A program made the position numbers and the translations under genes. Below, piece after piece: positions 1 to 8,260 of a stretch of DNA of 64,000 nucleotides. The stretch is taken from NCBI RefSeq assembly GCF_013372125.1, contig NZ_CP053826.1, forward strand, positions 1,910,919-1,974,918, in the 5' to 3' direction. The stretch comes from Campylobacter curvus. Its GTDB lineage: Bacteria; Campylobacterota; Campylobacteria; Campylobacterales; Campylobacteraceae. The stretch's first letter is position 1. Each line of letters begins with the position of its first letter. The notes beneath the pieces are model-generated. The model ran no database searches. It was not told the origin of the DNA and worked only from the letters and a program-made list of their open reading frames with translations.

Positions 1-690
1 TAGCACCATGCGTATGCCGTCGCCTGTATTGCCCGCACCTCCTACGTTTATGACTCGCTCACCGATGTTATGCTTGCCGTATTTATTCATCATTTCAGGA
101 TTATTTGCATATCCGCCGGTAGCCACTACGACAGCCTTTGCACCGAGTAAGACCTCTTCATTGTTTGCATCTACGGCTTTGACGCCGATGATCTTTCCGT
201 CTTGTTTTAAAATTTCAACAGCAGATGTCGATAAAAACAGATCCACTCCGCGCCTTACGGCGTCCGCCTCTAAAAGTTCGATGACGCGCGCTACTTCGCC
301 CTCTGGTAGGTGCCAAGTGACGAGCTCGCCTGGTTGATCTGGCGCTGTGACCTCGACGTTTTCATACACTGCGCCTTCTTCACGCATTTTTACTATCGTT
401 TTATCGGCATTATGGACGAATTTTGACACCAAAGCAGGCTTTGCCCTCCAATGAGAATAATCCATATAGGTGTTAAACGCTTCTTCTTTGCTTACGTGTA
501 TGCCTCTTTTTTCCTGCTCGTCAGACTCGAATGCCGCGTGCCCTTCGGCAAAAGACGAGCTACCGCCCGTAGTCGCCTCTTTTTCCAAAACGGCGCAAGT
601 GTTGCCGTTTTTTGCAGCCTGAACGGCAGCCGAAAGTCCTGATCCGCCACCACCGATAACCACTACATCGTAATGTGCGTCAAATTCCAT
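1..690 (-). CDS. FAD-dependent fumarate reductase / flavocytochrome-type flavoprotein (partial)
   Basis: The gene runs off the left edge, so only about 230 N-terminal residues are visible. A dinucleotide-binding motif (VVIGGGGSG, residues 10-18) opens the protein, followed by GGSSSFAEG and a VVVATGG strand, the pattern of the soluble fumarate reductase / succinate dehydrogenase flavoprotein family that also includes urocanate and other enoate reductases. The start is ATG at 690, with an AGGAT ribosome site upstream. It lies 11 nt downstream of etfA in the same direction, so it is probably the acceptor or partner of the electron-transfer flavoprotein. The substrate cannot be told from this fragment, and no heme-binding or export signal is seen at the N terminus. 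Confidence 0.85.
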   Translation of the reverse strand, partial: MEFDAHYDVVVIGGGGSGLSAAVQAAKNGNTCAVLEKEATTGGSSSFAEGHAAFESDEQEKRGIHVSKEEAFNTYMDYSHWRAKPALVSKFVHNADKTIVKMREEGAVYENVEVTAPDQPGELVTWHLPEGEVARVIELLEADAVRRGVDLFLSTSAVEILKQDGKIIGVKAVDANNEEVLLGAKAVVVATGGYANNPEMMNKYGKHNIGERVINVGGAGNTGDGIRMVL

Positions 691-701
691 TTTTTATCCT
701 T

Positions 702-1595
702 TTAATTTTTAAGGGCGTCTTGAACCGCCGGTATGACCTCATAAAGATCGCCTACTATGCCGTAATCAGCGGACTTAAATATCCTAGCGTCAGGGTCTTT
801 ATCGACCGCTACTATTATCTTTGCACCTCTTACGCCCTCTAAATGTTGAGGAGCGCCTGAAATTCCCACCGTAAAGTAAAGCTTTGGTGAAATTTTCTGA
901 CCTGAACGTCCGATGTAGCACTCCTTTGGCATCCAGCCAAGATCGTCTGCGATCGGCATCGAGCAACTCACTTCGGCATTTAGCGCCTCTGCCAAAGACC
1001 TTATGAGCGCGATATCGTCTTTTGACTTCACGCCCCTACCAAAAGATACGACCCTAGAAGCTTCCAGTAAGCCTGATTTTTCAGAGCCTAAATTCTGGCT
1101 TTTCATATCCATTTGATAGCTCTCACCGTCAAGCGTTTTTATCTCTACGCTTGAACCGCTTGGCGCTTCGACATCTTTGCCGTCATAAAAGGCAACGACT
1201 GGTTTGTCGCTTTTTAATGTCTCTAAAACATGACCACCAAGTGCGCTTTGAGTGACGACTAGCGAGTCATTTTCAAATTTAGCCTCCGTGACATTTGGTA
1301 TAGCGACCCCGTCAAGTGCCGCTGTAACGGCTCCTGCTACTATCTTCGCTCCCGGAGCGAGACTTGCTAAAACAAGCTTTGGAGCTAAATTTTTTATTTC
1401 CGCTGCCACCGCTTTTGCCTTTGACTCGGGCAAATTCGTCTCGGCGAATATCACCGAGCTAACGCCGCTAGCAGCGACTTTATCCGCTAAATTTTTAGAA
1501 CCAAGCACCACGGCGCAGACATCGCCTAAGCTTTTAGCGATATTTAACATGCCGCCAAACGGCGCTTCATCAGTTACGATCATACAAATACTCAT
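702..1595 (-). CDS. etfA: Electron transfer flavoprotein, alpha subunit
   Basis: A 297-residue protein with the usual EtfA layout: an N-terminal domain related to EtfB, and a C-terminal FAD-binding domain (about residues 180-297) containing the S-F-G-R-G, G-R-S-G-Q and T-V-G-I-S-G motifs. EtfA with EtfB carries electrons between flavin dehydrogenases and an acceptor. The start overlaps the end of etfB by 4 nt (ATGA), showing translational coupling, and the flavoprotein gene follows after 11 nt. The operon presumably passes electrons to or from that flavoprotein. The length is typical of the family. Confidence 0.93.
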   Translation of the reverse strand: MSICMIVTDEAPFGGMLNIAKSLGDVCAVVLGSKNLADKVAASGVSSVIFAETNLPESKAKAVAAEIKNLAPKLVLASLAPGAKIVAGAVTAALDGVAIPNVTEAKFENDSLVVTQSALGGHVLETLKSDKPVVAFYDGKDVEAPSGSSVEIKTLDGESYQMDMKSQNLGSEKSGLLEASRVVSFGRGVKSKDDIALIRSLAEALNAEVSCSMPIADDLGWMPKECYIGRSGQKISPKLYFTVGISGAPQHLEGVRGAKIIVAVDKDPDARIFKSADYGIVGDLYEVIPAVQDALKN

Positions 1596-2329
1596 AGCAA
1601 TACTCCCTCTTTTTTCAATGCATCTACTAGTTTTTTAGCCGCACTTTGTGCGTCCTCGTTAAACAGCGTAGTGTGCTTAGTCTCAGGCACGCTTAATTTA
1701 AGCGAGACGAATCTATCTTTTAGCTCCACTCCAAGCTCGGCAGAAGCGACGTTGTTTATCGGTTTTTTCCTCGCCATCAGCATATCTTTCATGCCGGGAG
1801 CATTTTTCTCCTCGGTCTGAGCCACCACGCCAAGCACGGCTGGGGTCTTAACCGTGATGGTCTGCTCTTCGTTGCCGATATGTCTTGTAGCTACGATACT
1901 ATCAGCAGTCGCGCTCGCAGAGATCACACTACCAACAGCGCTAAATCCAAGCTCGCCCGCCAAGCAGCCTGCAACCATAGGATACGCCGCACAATCTCCT
2001 ATAACGACCACATCCACATCGCCTATCTTTTTGATAGCGGCGGCTAAAATTTTAGCTACCAACGCCTGATCGTCTAAATTTGGCGCGTCAGCCACGCTGA
2101 ATGTCTCTTTCACACCGCGCGCAAGTATCCAGCTAGCATCGCCGTCCCCGATGCAAACTCCGACTATATCGGCATTTGTGCCACTTGCGATGTTTTTAGC
2201 TACCGCAAGTGCGGCAGGGTCGTCCTCTAGCGCCACCATTTTCGCACCGCGCCAATCAACGTTACCGTCACTGCGTACGACGGCTGACTCGGGGTCTCTG
2301 CCCCACTTATACACTACGGCTATTTTCAT
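1592..2329 (-). CDS. etfB: Electron transfer flavoprotein, beta subunit
   Basis: A 245-residue EtfB family protein, first gene of the etfB-etfA-flavoprotein operon. The N terminus MKIAVVYKWGRDPESA and the central GDCAAYPMVAGCLAGELG segment are typical of the family, which binds AMP or a second flavin at the subunit interface. Translation starts at ATG 2329, after an AGGAAA ribosome site. The palindrome at 2379-2398 lies about 50 nt upstream, and the TetR gene is divergent, so expression is probably repressed by that TetR protein (inference). Confidence 0.92.
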   Translation of the reverse strand: MKIAVVYKWGRDPESAVVRSDGNVDWRGAKMVALEDDPAALAVAKNIASGTNADIVGVCIGDGDASWILARGVKETFSVADAPNLDDQALVAKILAAAIKKIGDVDVVVIGDCAAYPMVAGCLAGELGFSAVGSVISASATADSIVATRHIGNEEQTITVKTPAVLGVVAQTEEKNAPGMKDMLMARKKPINNVASAELGVELKDRFVSLKLSVPETKHTTLFNEDAQSAAKKLVDALKKEGVLL

Positions 2330-2378
2330 GTGTTTTCCTTTCGTCTATCGTTGCGATAGGTTTGAATTTTGAAATTTT

Positions 2379-2398
2379 ATGACTGACTAGCCAGTCAT
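2379..2398. promoter_or_regulatory. Putative TetR operator (20-bp palindrome)
   Basis: The sequence ATGACTG-A-CTAG-C-CAGTCAT is a palindrome with a single mismatched pair. It lies in the 225-nt divergent space between etfB and the TetR gene, 50 nt from the etfB start. TetR repressors generally bind such symmetrical sites beside their own gene. Confidence 0.7.
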
Positions 2399-2554
2399 TT
2401 ATTTAGTAGAATAGTAATCCTTTTTACATTAATTACAGCTTAAAAATTTGATTTTTTGCTAAAATTTCTGTATTTTAATAATTAAGTCAAAAATTTTAGT
2501 AATAAATAAGCAACAATACTGTTATAATAACGCTTTTTGCATAAAGGGGACAGG

Positions 2555-3154
2555 GTGGCAAAGGTCGTAGATAAAGAACTGATGAGAGAAAATATAATAA
2601 AAGCGGCGGTCGCAACGTTCCTAAAAAACGGTGTGAACAGCACGACGATGGAGCACATTGCAAAAGAGGCGGATATCGCAAAAGGCACTTTGTATCTGTA
2701 TTTTTCATCAAAACAAGATCTAGTCTCTGCGTGCAACGTCGATCATTACACAAGCCTAAAATCGTCCTTGATACCTAAAAAAATGCTTCCGAGCCTTGAT
2801 GATTTCTTAAAACATATAGAAAAAAATCTCTTCATCAACAAAAAAAGAGCCGAATATGTAAAAATTTTCTTCGAGGCGTTTGGGGCGCAGCTAAATAGCA
2901 AAGATTTTACCGACGAATACAATCTATTTTTCGAAGAGATCGCCGCCTTTTACGAGCAAAATTTAAAATTTTTGATAGAAAAAGGTGAGGCCGACGCCGA
3001 TATCGACACTTTCACACTAAGTAGAGCCATAGTCAGCATGATGGACGGACTCACCTTGCATAGAGGATTTTTCAACATCGAAAATACCAAATATAACGGC
3101 ATGGTAAGAGATGCCATAGCGATGTTTAGGATGATGCTTGCTCCTAAATTTTAG
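2555..3154 (+). CDS. TetR/AcrR family transcriptional regulator
   Basis: A TetR-family protein of 199 residues. An N-terminal helix-turn-helix (about residues 20-50, with T-T-M-E-H-I-A-K-E-A and G-T-L-Y-L-Y-F) is followed by a variable ligand domain. A longer reading frame opens at TTG 2537, but GTG 2555 has a good ribosome site (AGGGGA, 2545-2550) and gives the usual N terminus, so I prefer it. The gene is divergent from etfB, with the operator-like palindrome between them, so it probably controls the electron-transfer operon and itself. The ligand is unknown. Confidence 0.88.
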   Translation: MAKVVDKELMRENIIKAAVATFLKNGVNSTTMEHIAKEADIAKGTLYLYFSSKQDLVSACNVDHYTSLKSSLIPKKMLPSLDDFLKHIEKNLFINKKRAEYVKIFFEAFGAQLNSKDFTDEYNLFFEEIAAFYEQNLKFLIEKGEADADIDTFTLSRAIVSMMDGLTLHRGFFNIENTKYNGMVRDAIAMFRMMLAPKF

Positions 3155-3199
3155 CGGCTGTTTTGGATTTGGTATAAATTTTAATATTTTAAAGTAAGG

Positions 3200-3233
3200 A
3201 AATTTACGACCAGCCATAGCCAGCCGTAAATTT
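3200..3233. terminator. Bidirectional hairpin between convergent genes
   Basis: AAATTTACG and CGTAAATTT form 9-bp perfect arms around a 16-nt loop. The hairpin sits between the TetR gene and the convergent rhodanese gene and is flanked by A/T runs, so it probably terminates both. Confidence 0.65.
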
Positions 3234-3235
3234 AT

Positions 3236-3595
3236 CTATTTTACGAGATCGTATTTGTATTGTTTGACACCGTCGGCGTTATAGACGTCTTTGATGCCGT
3301 TTTTGTGTAAAATTTCAGCCGCTTTGCCGCTTTGTCTGCCGCTGTTGCAGTAAAGCACGACTTTTTTGCCGTCAAAATCCTTAAATTTACCAGGATTGGC
3401 CTCAATATCTTTGAGCGGGATATGCACGGCGTCTTTGATGTGCCCCTCGTTAAACTGCTCATCGACCCTCACATCGACGATCACTGCGTCTTTTGAGCCC
3501 ACTAGCTTGCTCACCTCATCGCCGCTTAGATGTCCTACCTCGTTTGCAGCGAACAAAACAACCGCACTCGCAAGTGCTAAAAGAAATTTTCTCAT
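3236..3595 (-). CDS. Periplasmic rhodanese-like protein
   Basis: A 119-residue single-domain rhodanese. An N-terminal signal peptide is visible (MRKFLLALASAVVLFAA), so the domain acts in the periplasm. The active-site loop is C-N-S-G-R-Q-S-G (about residues 83-90) with the catalytic cysteine present. Such proteins transfer sulfane sulfur or shuttle thiols. It is encoded downstream of the arsenic genes but 115 nt away from arsM, so a part in arsenic metabolism is only possible. Confidence 0.88.
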   Translation of the reverse strand: MRKFLLALASAVVLFAANEVGHLSGDEVSKLVGSKDAVIVDVRVDEQFNEGHIKDAVHIPLKDIEANPGKFKDFDGKKVVLYCNSGRQSGKAAEILHKNGIKDVYNADGVKQYKYDLVK

Positions 3596-3710
3596 GTAAA
3601 TTCCTAAAATTTATTTAAAGGCGACCGCCCTCTAAGCTCGTTATTTTACTCTTTTTAGCTTAAATTTTTACCCGCGCAAAGCCGCCTAATATCGCCCTTG
3701 CTTCTTAAAT

Positions 3711-4772
3711 TTAGCAGCAGCAAGACCCGCCTTCGCACGCGCCCCCGTCTGCACCAGATGAGCCGCCACTGCAGTCAAACGGCCCAAAGTGCTTGCTCCT
3801 GTCGCCGTGTATCTCAAAATATTTGCCAAATCTAGTCACCTCGACCATCGCGCATGTATTTCCGCACACGCTCATCGGCAAGTCTTTGAAAAAGCGGTGA
3901 TGATCGTCGAGGTCAAAGTAAAATTTAGCCCCTACCATGCCGCCTTTGTAGGTCGCAAACTGCCCGTATTGCTCGCAGATGTCTTCCATCAGATCGGGGA
4001 TCTTGATGGCTCTAACGGTACGCGAAGTGAAATTTATATTTTCTATCAGATCTTCGATTTCTTCGTTATCTATCGTGGCTTTTGCGGTAGAAACGTATCT
4101 AAAATCGCTCCAACCGACCTTGCTCATCAGCCGCCTAAAATCCTCCACATACATAGCTCCACCCAGGCACTCTCCGCGCAAAACAGGATCGTTTGAGATC
4201 TCCTCAGGCACGCGGCGATCGGCGAAAATATCGGAAAAATATAGCTCGCCGCCTCGCTTTAACACGCGCCAAATTTCGCTAAAAACACTTTGCTTGCACG
4301 GAGATAAATTTATCACGCAGTTTGATACGACCACATCGACGCTGGCGTCTTTGATGCCTAGGCTCGCTAGATCTTCGATGTAGCCTTGTAAAAATTCTAC
4401 GTTTGATCTTTTATAGCCGAATTTCTTCGCCATCTCGTCTTGATATTTTCTGGCGATAGCCAGCTGATCTTCGTTCATATCCACACCGATGACCCTGCCG
4501 CTCTCGCCCACTAGACGCGAGAGGATATACACATCAAGCCCGGTGCCGCAGCCAAGGTCAAGCACCGTGCAACCCTCTAACGCAGGCGGTATCGGCGAGC
4601 CGCAGCCGTAAAATCTCTGCACGATCTCATCCGGGATCATCGCCCTGATCTCCTTTAAATGGCGCGGTAAATTTTCAGCCGCGCAAGAGCAAATTTTAGT
4701 CTCCATTTTGCCCGCATTTTCTTTGGTAACCTTACTGTAATACTCTTTTACCTGTTCTCTGATGTCACTCAT
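3711..4772 (-). CDS. arsM: Arsenite S-adenosylmethionine methyltransferase
   Basis: A 353-residue ArsM family enzyme, which methylates As(III) with S-adenosylmethionine. Motif I of the SAM fold (LDLGCGTGLD) is at residues 71-80. The three cysteines that bind arsenite in this family are present in Y-G-C-G (C57), S-N-C-V-I-N-L (C152) and G-E-C-L-G-G (C202). The C terminus ends in a cysteine-rich GGSCCC tail. The product, methylated arsenic, is the substrate of ArsS, encoded upstream in the same direction. A 230-nt gap with a large inverted repeat separates it from the aquaporin gene. No ArsR gene is seen nearby. Confidence 0.93.
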   Translation of the reverse strand: MSDIREQVKEYYSKVTKENAGKMETKICSCAAENLPRHLKEIRAMIPDEIVQRFYGCGSPIPPALEGCTVLDLGCGTGLDVYILSRLVGESGRVIGVDMNEDQLAIARKYQDEMAKKFGYKRSNVEFLQGYIEDLASLGIKDASVDVVVSNCVINLSPCKQSVFSEIWRVLKRGGELYFSDIFADRRVPEEISNDPVLRGECLGGAMYVEDFRRLMSKVGWSDFRYVSTAKATIDNEEIEDLIENINFTSRTVRAIKIPDLMEDICEQYGQFATYKGGMVGAKFYFDLDDHHRFFKDLPMSVCGNTCAMVEVTRFGKYFEIHGDRSKHFGPFDCSGGSSGADGGACEGGSCCC

Positions 4773-4802
4773 CGTTTTCTCCTTTGGATTAAATTTTAAT
4801 TT

Positions 4803-4987
4803 GAAAAAGTGTCAATACCCTTAAACGAACGCTTCGCAAATCTTATTTACTCCGCAAAGCGCCGAACATGTAGCACGATTTTCGCGGTCAGCCTTATGGC
4901 TTCCTTGAAAATCGGCGGCGATAGCGTCGCTACATAAGATTTGGCTACGCTATAACGTTTTAAATTTTAAAAATCAACACTTTTAAA
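4803..4987. repeat. Long imperfect inverted repeat (about 185 bp) between aquaporin and arsM genes
   Basis: The outer parts pair (AAAAAGTGT on the left, ACACTTTTAA on the right). The middle arms pair over about 40 nt (GCAAATCTTAT against ATAAGATTTGG). The centre pairs again (CGATTTTC / GAAAATCG around GCC-TTAT-GGC). The whole gap could fold into one long hairpin. It may be a small non-autonomous element (MITE-like), a processing site or a terminator within the arsenic operon. I cannot tell which. Confidence 0.6.
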
Positions 4988-5002
4988 ACATAGCCTATAA
5001 AT

Positions 5003-5833
5003 TCATATATTGCAACTATTGTTCTTTTTGTCCGTTACGTGTAGCGGCTCGATCACTTTGGTGAAAAACAGCGACGCGAGCAGCCCGCCTATCATCGGCG
5101 CTAGCGCATAAACGTAAAGAACGTCCCACGAAAAGGCCTCTTTAAAACCCACCAAAAATGCCACCACGCGCGGCCCCATATCTCTTGCTGGATTTAGCCC
5201 CGCGTCCGTCATCGGCCCTACGACTGCGATGATGCACGTGACCGTTAGCCCGATGAAAAGCGGGAAAAGGTCGTTGCTAGGGCGTCCCAGGTTGCAGCTT
5301 TCGGTCATGCAAAATATAACCATCACCAGCACAAACACGCCAAGCCCCTCGGCAAACGCCGCAACATTGGTGCTTATCACGCCTTTGGCAGTGTTTGGAT
5401 AGACCTCGCACCAGATGCTATAAGCGGCGCTTTTTGCCTCCATCGTAGCACTCGCAGCGCTTAGAGCAGCCTGCACGCTATCTGCGAAAAATATCCAAAG
5501 CACGAAGCCAGCCAGTATCGCGCCCACAAACTGAGCGACGACGTAAAGCGGGAAATTTATCCACGAGCACCTGCCGCTAGCGCACATCGCAAAGGTAACG
5601 GCGGGATTAAAATGCGCCGCAGAGAGGTTTCTGGTCGCGTAGATCGCTATGGCGATGGCTAGACCCCATATCATGCCTACCTGAAAGGGCCCCGTATGCG
5701 CGCCGTAAAGCGTCGCCGTCGCCACCGCACCGATACCAAAAAAGCACATCAAAAACGTGCCGATGATCTCGCCCACGGCCTGCTTTAAAAAGATCGCCCT
5801 ACTGACCGCACCGCAATCACAACTTGTATCCAT
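5003..5833 (-). CDS. MIP-family channel (aquaglyceroporin), probably for arsenical transport
   Basis: A 276-residue six-helix channel of the MIP family with both pore motifs: HFNPAVT in the first half and GLNPARDMG in the second. The Asp after the second NPAR is the mark of glycerol-type channels (GlpF). In arsenic operons such channels (AqpS/GlpF) move arsenite or methylarsenicals across the inner membrane. The gene starts 59 nt downstream of the C_GCAxxG protein gene, on the same strand, so it is probably part of the arsenosugar operon. Confidence 0.88.
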   Translation of the reverse strand: MDTSCDCGAVSRAIFLKQAVGEIIGTFLMCFFGIGAVATATLYGAHTGPFQVGMIWGLAIAIAIYATRNLSAAHFNPAVTFAMCASGRCSWINFPLYVVAQFVGAILAGFVLWIFFADSVQAALSAASATMEAKSAAYSIWCEVYPNTAKGVISTNVAAFAEGLGVFVLVMVIFCMTESCNLGRPSNDLFPLFIGLTVTCIIAVVGPMTDAGLNPARDMGPRVVAFLVGFKEAFSWDVLYVYALAPMIGGLLASLFFTKVIEPLHVTDKKNNSCNI

Positions 5834-5892
5834 AAAAATCCTTTGTATTAATCTGTCTTAACTAAGACCTAAATTTAGCTCTCCAAGCCCGC

Positions 5893-6372
5893 CTACTTCG
5901 CATCGCCTAAGATCTCGTCTAAAATTTCGATGCAGTCTCTTACGACGCAAGGACAGACGCTTTTAAATAGCCCGCGCTTTTGAATCTGCGCCATTTCGTC
6001 CGGTTTGCTTAGATCAAAGCCCAAAATTTCGCGGCAAATTTTTGAATTCCATTTTTTAAAATACGCACTTTGAAATTCTGCCAACTTGGCTTCAAATTTC
6101 GCCTTCTCTTCACCAAATTTAAGCCCCAAAACAAGCACCGCCGCCAGATACGTATCGCACGTCAGTCCCTCTCGCAGCCCGCCGCCAAGCCCTGCTCCAA
6201 GGCAAATCGCGCGTTTTTCGTCTAAATTTAACGCTCCTGCGTATCGCTCGAAAAGCACCTGCGCGCAGTTTATTTGGCTAAATTTCGCCGCGATCTGCTC
6301 GGTCGTGAGCTTTTGTAAATTTCGCGCGCCAGCCACACCCTCCGACTTCGCCGCCTTCATATCAGCCCTCAT
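5893..6372 (-). CDS. C_GCAxxG_C_C family redox protein
   Basis: A 159-residue cysteine-rich protein resembling the C_GCAxxG_C_C family: an N-terminal N-C-A-Q segment, a glycine-rich GAGLGGGLREGLTCDTYLAA segment, and four further cysteines (K-I-C-R, and C-P-C-V-V-R-D-C at the C terminus). The family is thought to be redox-active and membrane- or pathway-associated, but its reaction is not known. Its start overlaps the end of arsS by 4 nt (ATGA), so it is translationally coupled and likely takes part in the arsenosugar pathway. Confidence 0.78.
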   Translation of the reverse strand: MRADMKAAKSEGVAGARNLQKLTTEQIAAKFSQINCAQVLFERYAGALNLDEKRAICLGAGLGGGLREGLTCDTYLAAVLVLGLKFGEEKAKFEAKLAEFQSAYFKKWNSKICREILGFDLSKPDEMAQIQKRGLFKSVCPCVVRDCIEILDEILGDAK

Positions 6373-7298
6373 GCTATCGCTCCGCCGCAGCTGCTTCCAG
6401 CCCCCGCCGTGCAGGCATAGCAGTAGTCGCGAAACACGATCTCGCGCGAAAGCTCTTGCGCGCTGGCAAGCTCAAAAATATCGCGCACGCCGTTTGCTTT
6501 TAAATCCAGCATTTGATTGAAGTCGCAGTCGTAAAGCGAGCCGTCGTAAGCAACTGAAATTTGGCTACGGCACATGATGTTTTGCGCGGCGCAGGGGTTG
6601 AAATTTGCTTCCAACAAGCTCATATAGCTTTCCAGCTCGCCGTGGTTTTGTAGCGCGGTCTTAAAGCGGCCGATCGGCAAATTCGTAATAGTAAAAAGAT
6701 GAGAAAATTCCACGCCAAAGCCCTCTTTTAGCTCGCGTTTGTAGTCTTTTTCAAGTCCCGCTTGATCGCCTGGCAAAAAAGCGCCGCCCGGGTTATAGAC
6801 TAAATTTAAGCTCAAATTTTTACCATATCCAAGCGCGTTTAAAATTTTTAAAACCTTTATCGAGCCCTCAAATACGCCGTTGCCGCGCATTTTATCGGTG
6901 TTTTCTTTGGTGTAGCAAGGCAGGCTGGCGACCAGCTCCACGCCCTTATCCGCGTAAAATTTTGGCAAGTCCTCGTAGCCCTTTTCAAGCAAAATGACTA
7001 AATTCGTGCGCACGATGACGCGCGGGACGATTTTTACCGCTTCGCTAACGAGCCAGCGAAAATTCGCGTTCATCTCAGGTGCGCCGCCCGTGATGTCAAG
7101 GGTGCTGAATTTATGCCTTTTTAGCGCCTCAACGACCGCCTGCGCAACCTCGCGGCTCATCGTCTCGGTGCGATTTGGCGATGCGCCGACGTGGCAGTGA
7201 TGACAGGCGAGGTTGCAAATTTTGCCGACGTTTATTTGAAGCGTCGTGATCTCGCTCGTGCGTTTAAACTCGGGCGCGATCCTTTCGGTGAATTTCAT
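6369..7298 (-). CDS. arsS: Arsenosugar biosynthesis radical SAM protein ArsS
   Basis: A 309-residue radical SAM enzyme. The cluster-binding C-x3-C-x2-C is at C28, C32 and C35 (CNLACHHC), followed by a DITGGAPEM glycine-rich strand and a C-terminal cysteine-rich region (F-N-P-C-A, I-M-C-R-S, Y-D-C-D-F, C-Y-A-C). ArsS joins the adenosyl group of S-adenosylmethionine to dimethylarsenic as the step towards arsenosugars. The gene overlaps its neighbours on both sides by 4 nt. The presence of two glycosyltransferases in the same operon supports the assignment. Confidence 0.92.
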   Translation of the reverse strand: MKFTERIAPEFKRTSEITTLQINVGKICNLACHHCHVGASPNRTETMSREVAQAVVEALKRHKFSTLDITGGAPEMNANFRWLVSEAVKIVPRVIVRTNLVILLEKGYEDLPKFYADKGVELVASLPCYTKENTDKMRGNGVFEGSIKVLKILNALGYGKNLSLNLVYNPGGAFLPGDQAGLEKDYKRELKEGFGVEFSHLFTITNLPIGRFKTALQNHGELESYMSLLEANFNPCAAQNIMCRSQISVAYDGSLYDCDFNQMLDLKANGVRDIFELASAQELSREIVFRDYCYACTAGAGSSCGGAIA

Positions 7299-8260
7299 TT
7301 CCTGCTCCTTTTATAAAATTTTAATCCGAGCACGTTTTTTAGGTAGCTTAAATTTGGCGATTCATTGACGCCTAACATATAGCTAGCCACGTGCTTGACG
7401 TTTTTACAGCCGTTTTTGGCGAAATTTCCCGCACACGTCGCGCAGTAGGTATAGATGTTTGGCGTGTTTTTATTGCGCACGGTGATTGGGTATTGCTTGG
7501 CGATCTCGGGCTCTTCGCCGCGCGCCAGCCCGCCAAGCCCACAGCAATTAACGTCTTTGAAACTTTCCTTTTTATTTTTTATGCGGTGCGCCATGGTGTT
7601 AAAAATTTCGCGCCCGTTGCGCTCGGGACAGGGGAAAAACATATGCGCCTCCTCTTCGATGTCCGCTGCAAGCCCTAGCTCCTCGTATTTCTCATAAAGC
7701 GTTTTTATCTTCACGCTTACCTTGTCCTTTAAAAAATGATAGCAGTTTGGACAGGCGCAGATGAGCGTCTCCACGCCCTTTGCCGCAAAGAGCTCGTCAA
7801 GGTGCTTTTTGGTCTCGTCAAAATACCCGCGGTGCGCCTCGTATAGCGGCTTGCCGCAGCAATCGATACTAAAATCGATCCCCGCTTCGCCAAAAATTTC
7901 GATGATCTTTCGCGTCGTTTTTGGATAATATCCCGTGAAATTGCAGCCAAAAAACACGAGCTCGCGGCTTTGTTTGGGCGAATTGTTCGCGAAAAGATAG
8001 GGCGATTTTTGAAAATTTAGATACCTAAACGGCTTTGGGGCCAGGTCGCGTAAATTTAGCGCGATCTCGTTGCCGCTGATGTCTTTTGGGCAGACTTGGT
8101 AGCATTTGTCGCACAAAAAGCAGCTATACGCGAGATCCGGGCGCTTGGAGAAGTCCAGTAAATTTATGTCGTATTTGGTTAAAAACTCGCATTTTTTCGT
8201 GCATGCCCCGCAGTCAATGCACATCTGGGGCGGGTTTTTAGTAGTCTTTGGCGATCTCAT
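7295..8260 (-). CDS. Fe-S oxidoreductase with CCG domains (GlpC/HdrB-like)
   Basis: A protein of about 321 residues with two N-terminal 4Fe-4S motifs (C-I-D-C-G-A-C-T-K-K-C and C-F-L-C-D-K-C-Y-Q-V-C-P) and two CCG cysteine-rich domains (D-C-C-G-K and N-C-C-G-L-G-G). This is the layout of GlpC, HdrB and similar electron-transfer subunits. The frame is open to an ATG at 8290, but ATG 8260 has an AAGG site upstream and keeps the overlap with the glycosyltransferase gene short, so I prefer it. It presumably supplies or takes electrons in the arsenosugar pathway (inference from position). Confidence 0.83.
   Translation of the reverse strand: MRSPKTTKNPPQMCIDCGACTKKCEFLTKYDINLLDFSKRPDLAYSCFLCDKCYQVCPKDISGNEIALNLRDLAPKPFRYLNFQKSPYLFANNSPKQSRELVFFGCNFTGYYPKTTRKIIEIFGEAGIDFSIDCCGKPLYEAHRGYFDETKKHLDELFAAKGVETLICACPNCYHFLKDKVSVKIKTLYEKYEELGLAADIEEEAHMFFPCPERNGREIFNTMAHRIKNKKESFKDVNCCGLGGLARGEEPEIAKQYPITVRNKNTPNIYTYCATCAGNFAKNGCKNVKHVASYMLGVNESPNLSYLKNVLGLKFYKRSRK

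Noticed and set aside
2482-2753. Two minus-strand frames opposite the TetR gene
   Set aside because: They lie over the TetR coding region or its promoter, lack ribosome sites and have no protein-like pattern.
3789-4383. Long plus-strand frames opposite arsM
   Set aside because: They are shadows of a high-GC gene; the arsM frame has all the family motifs.
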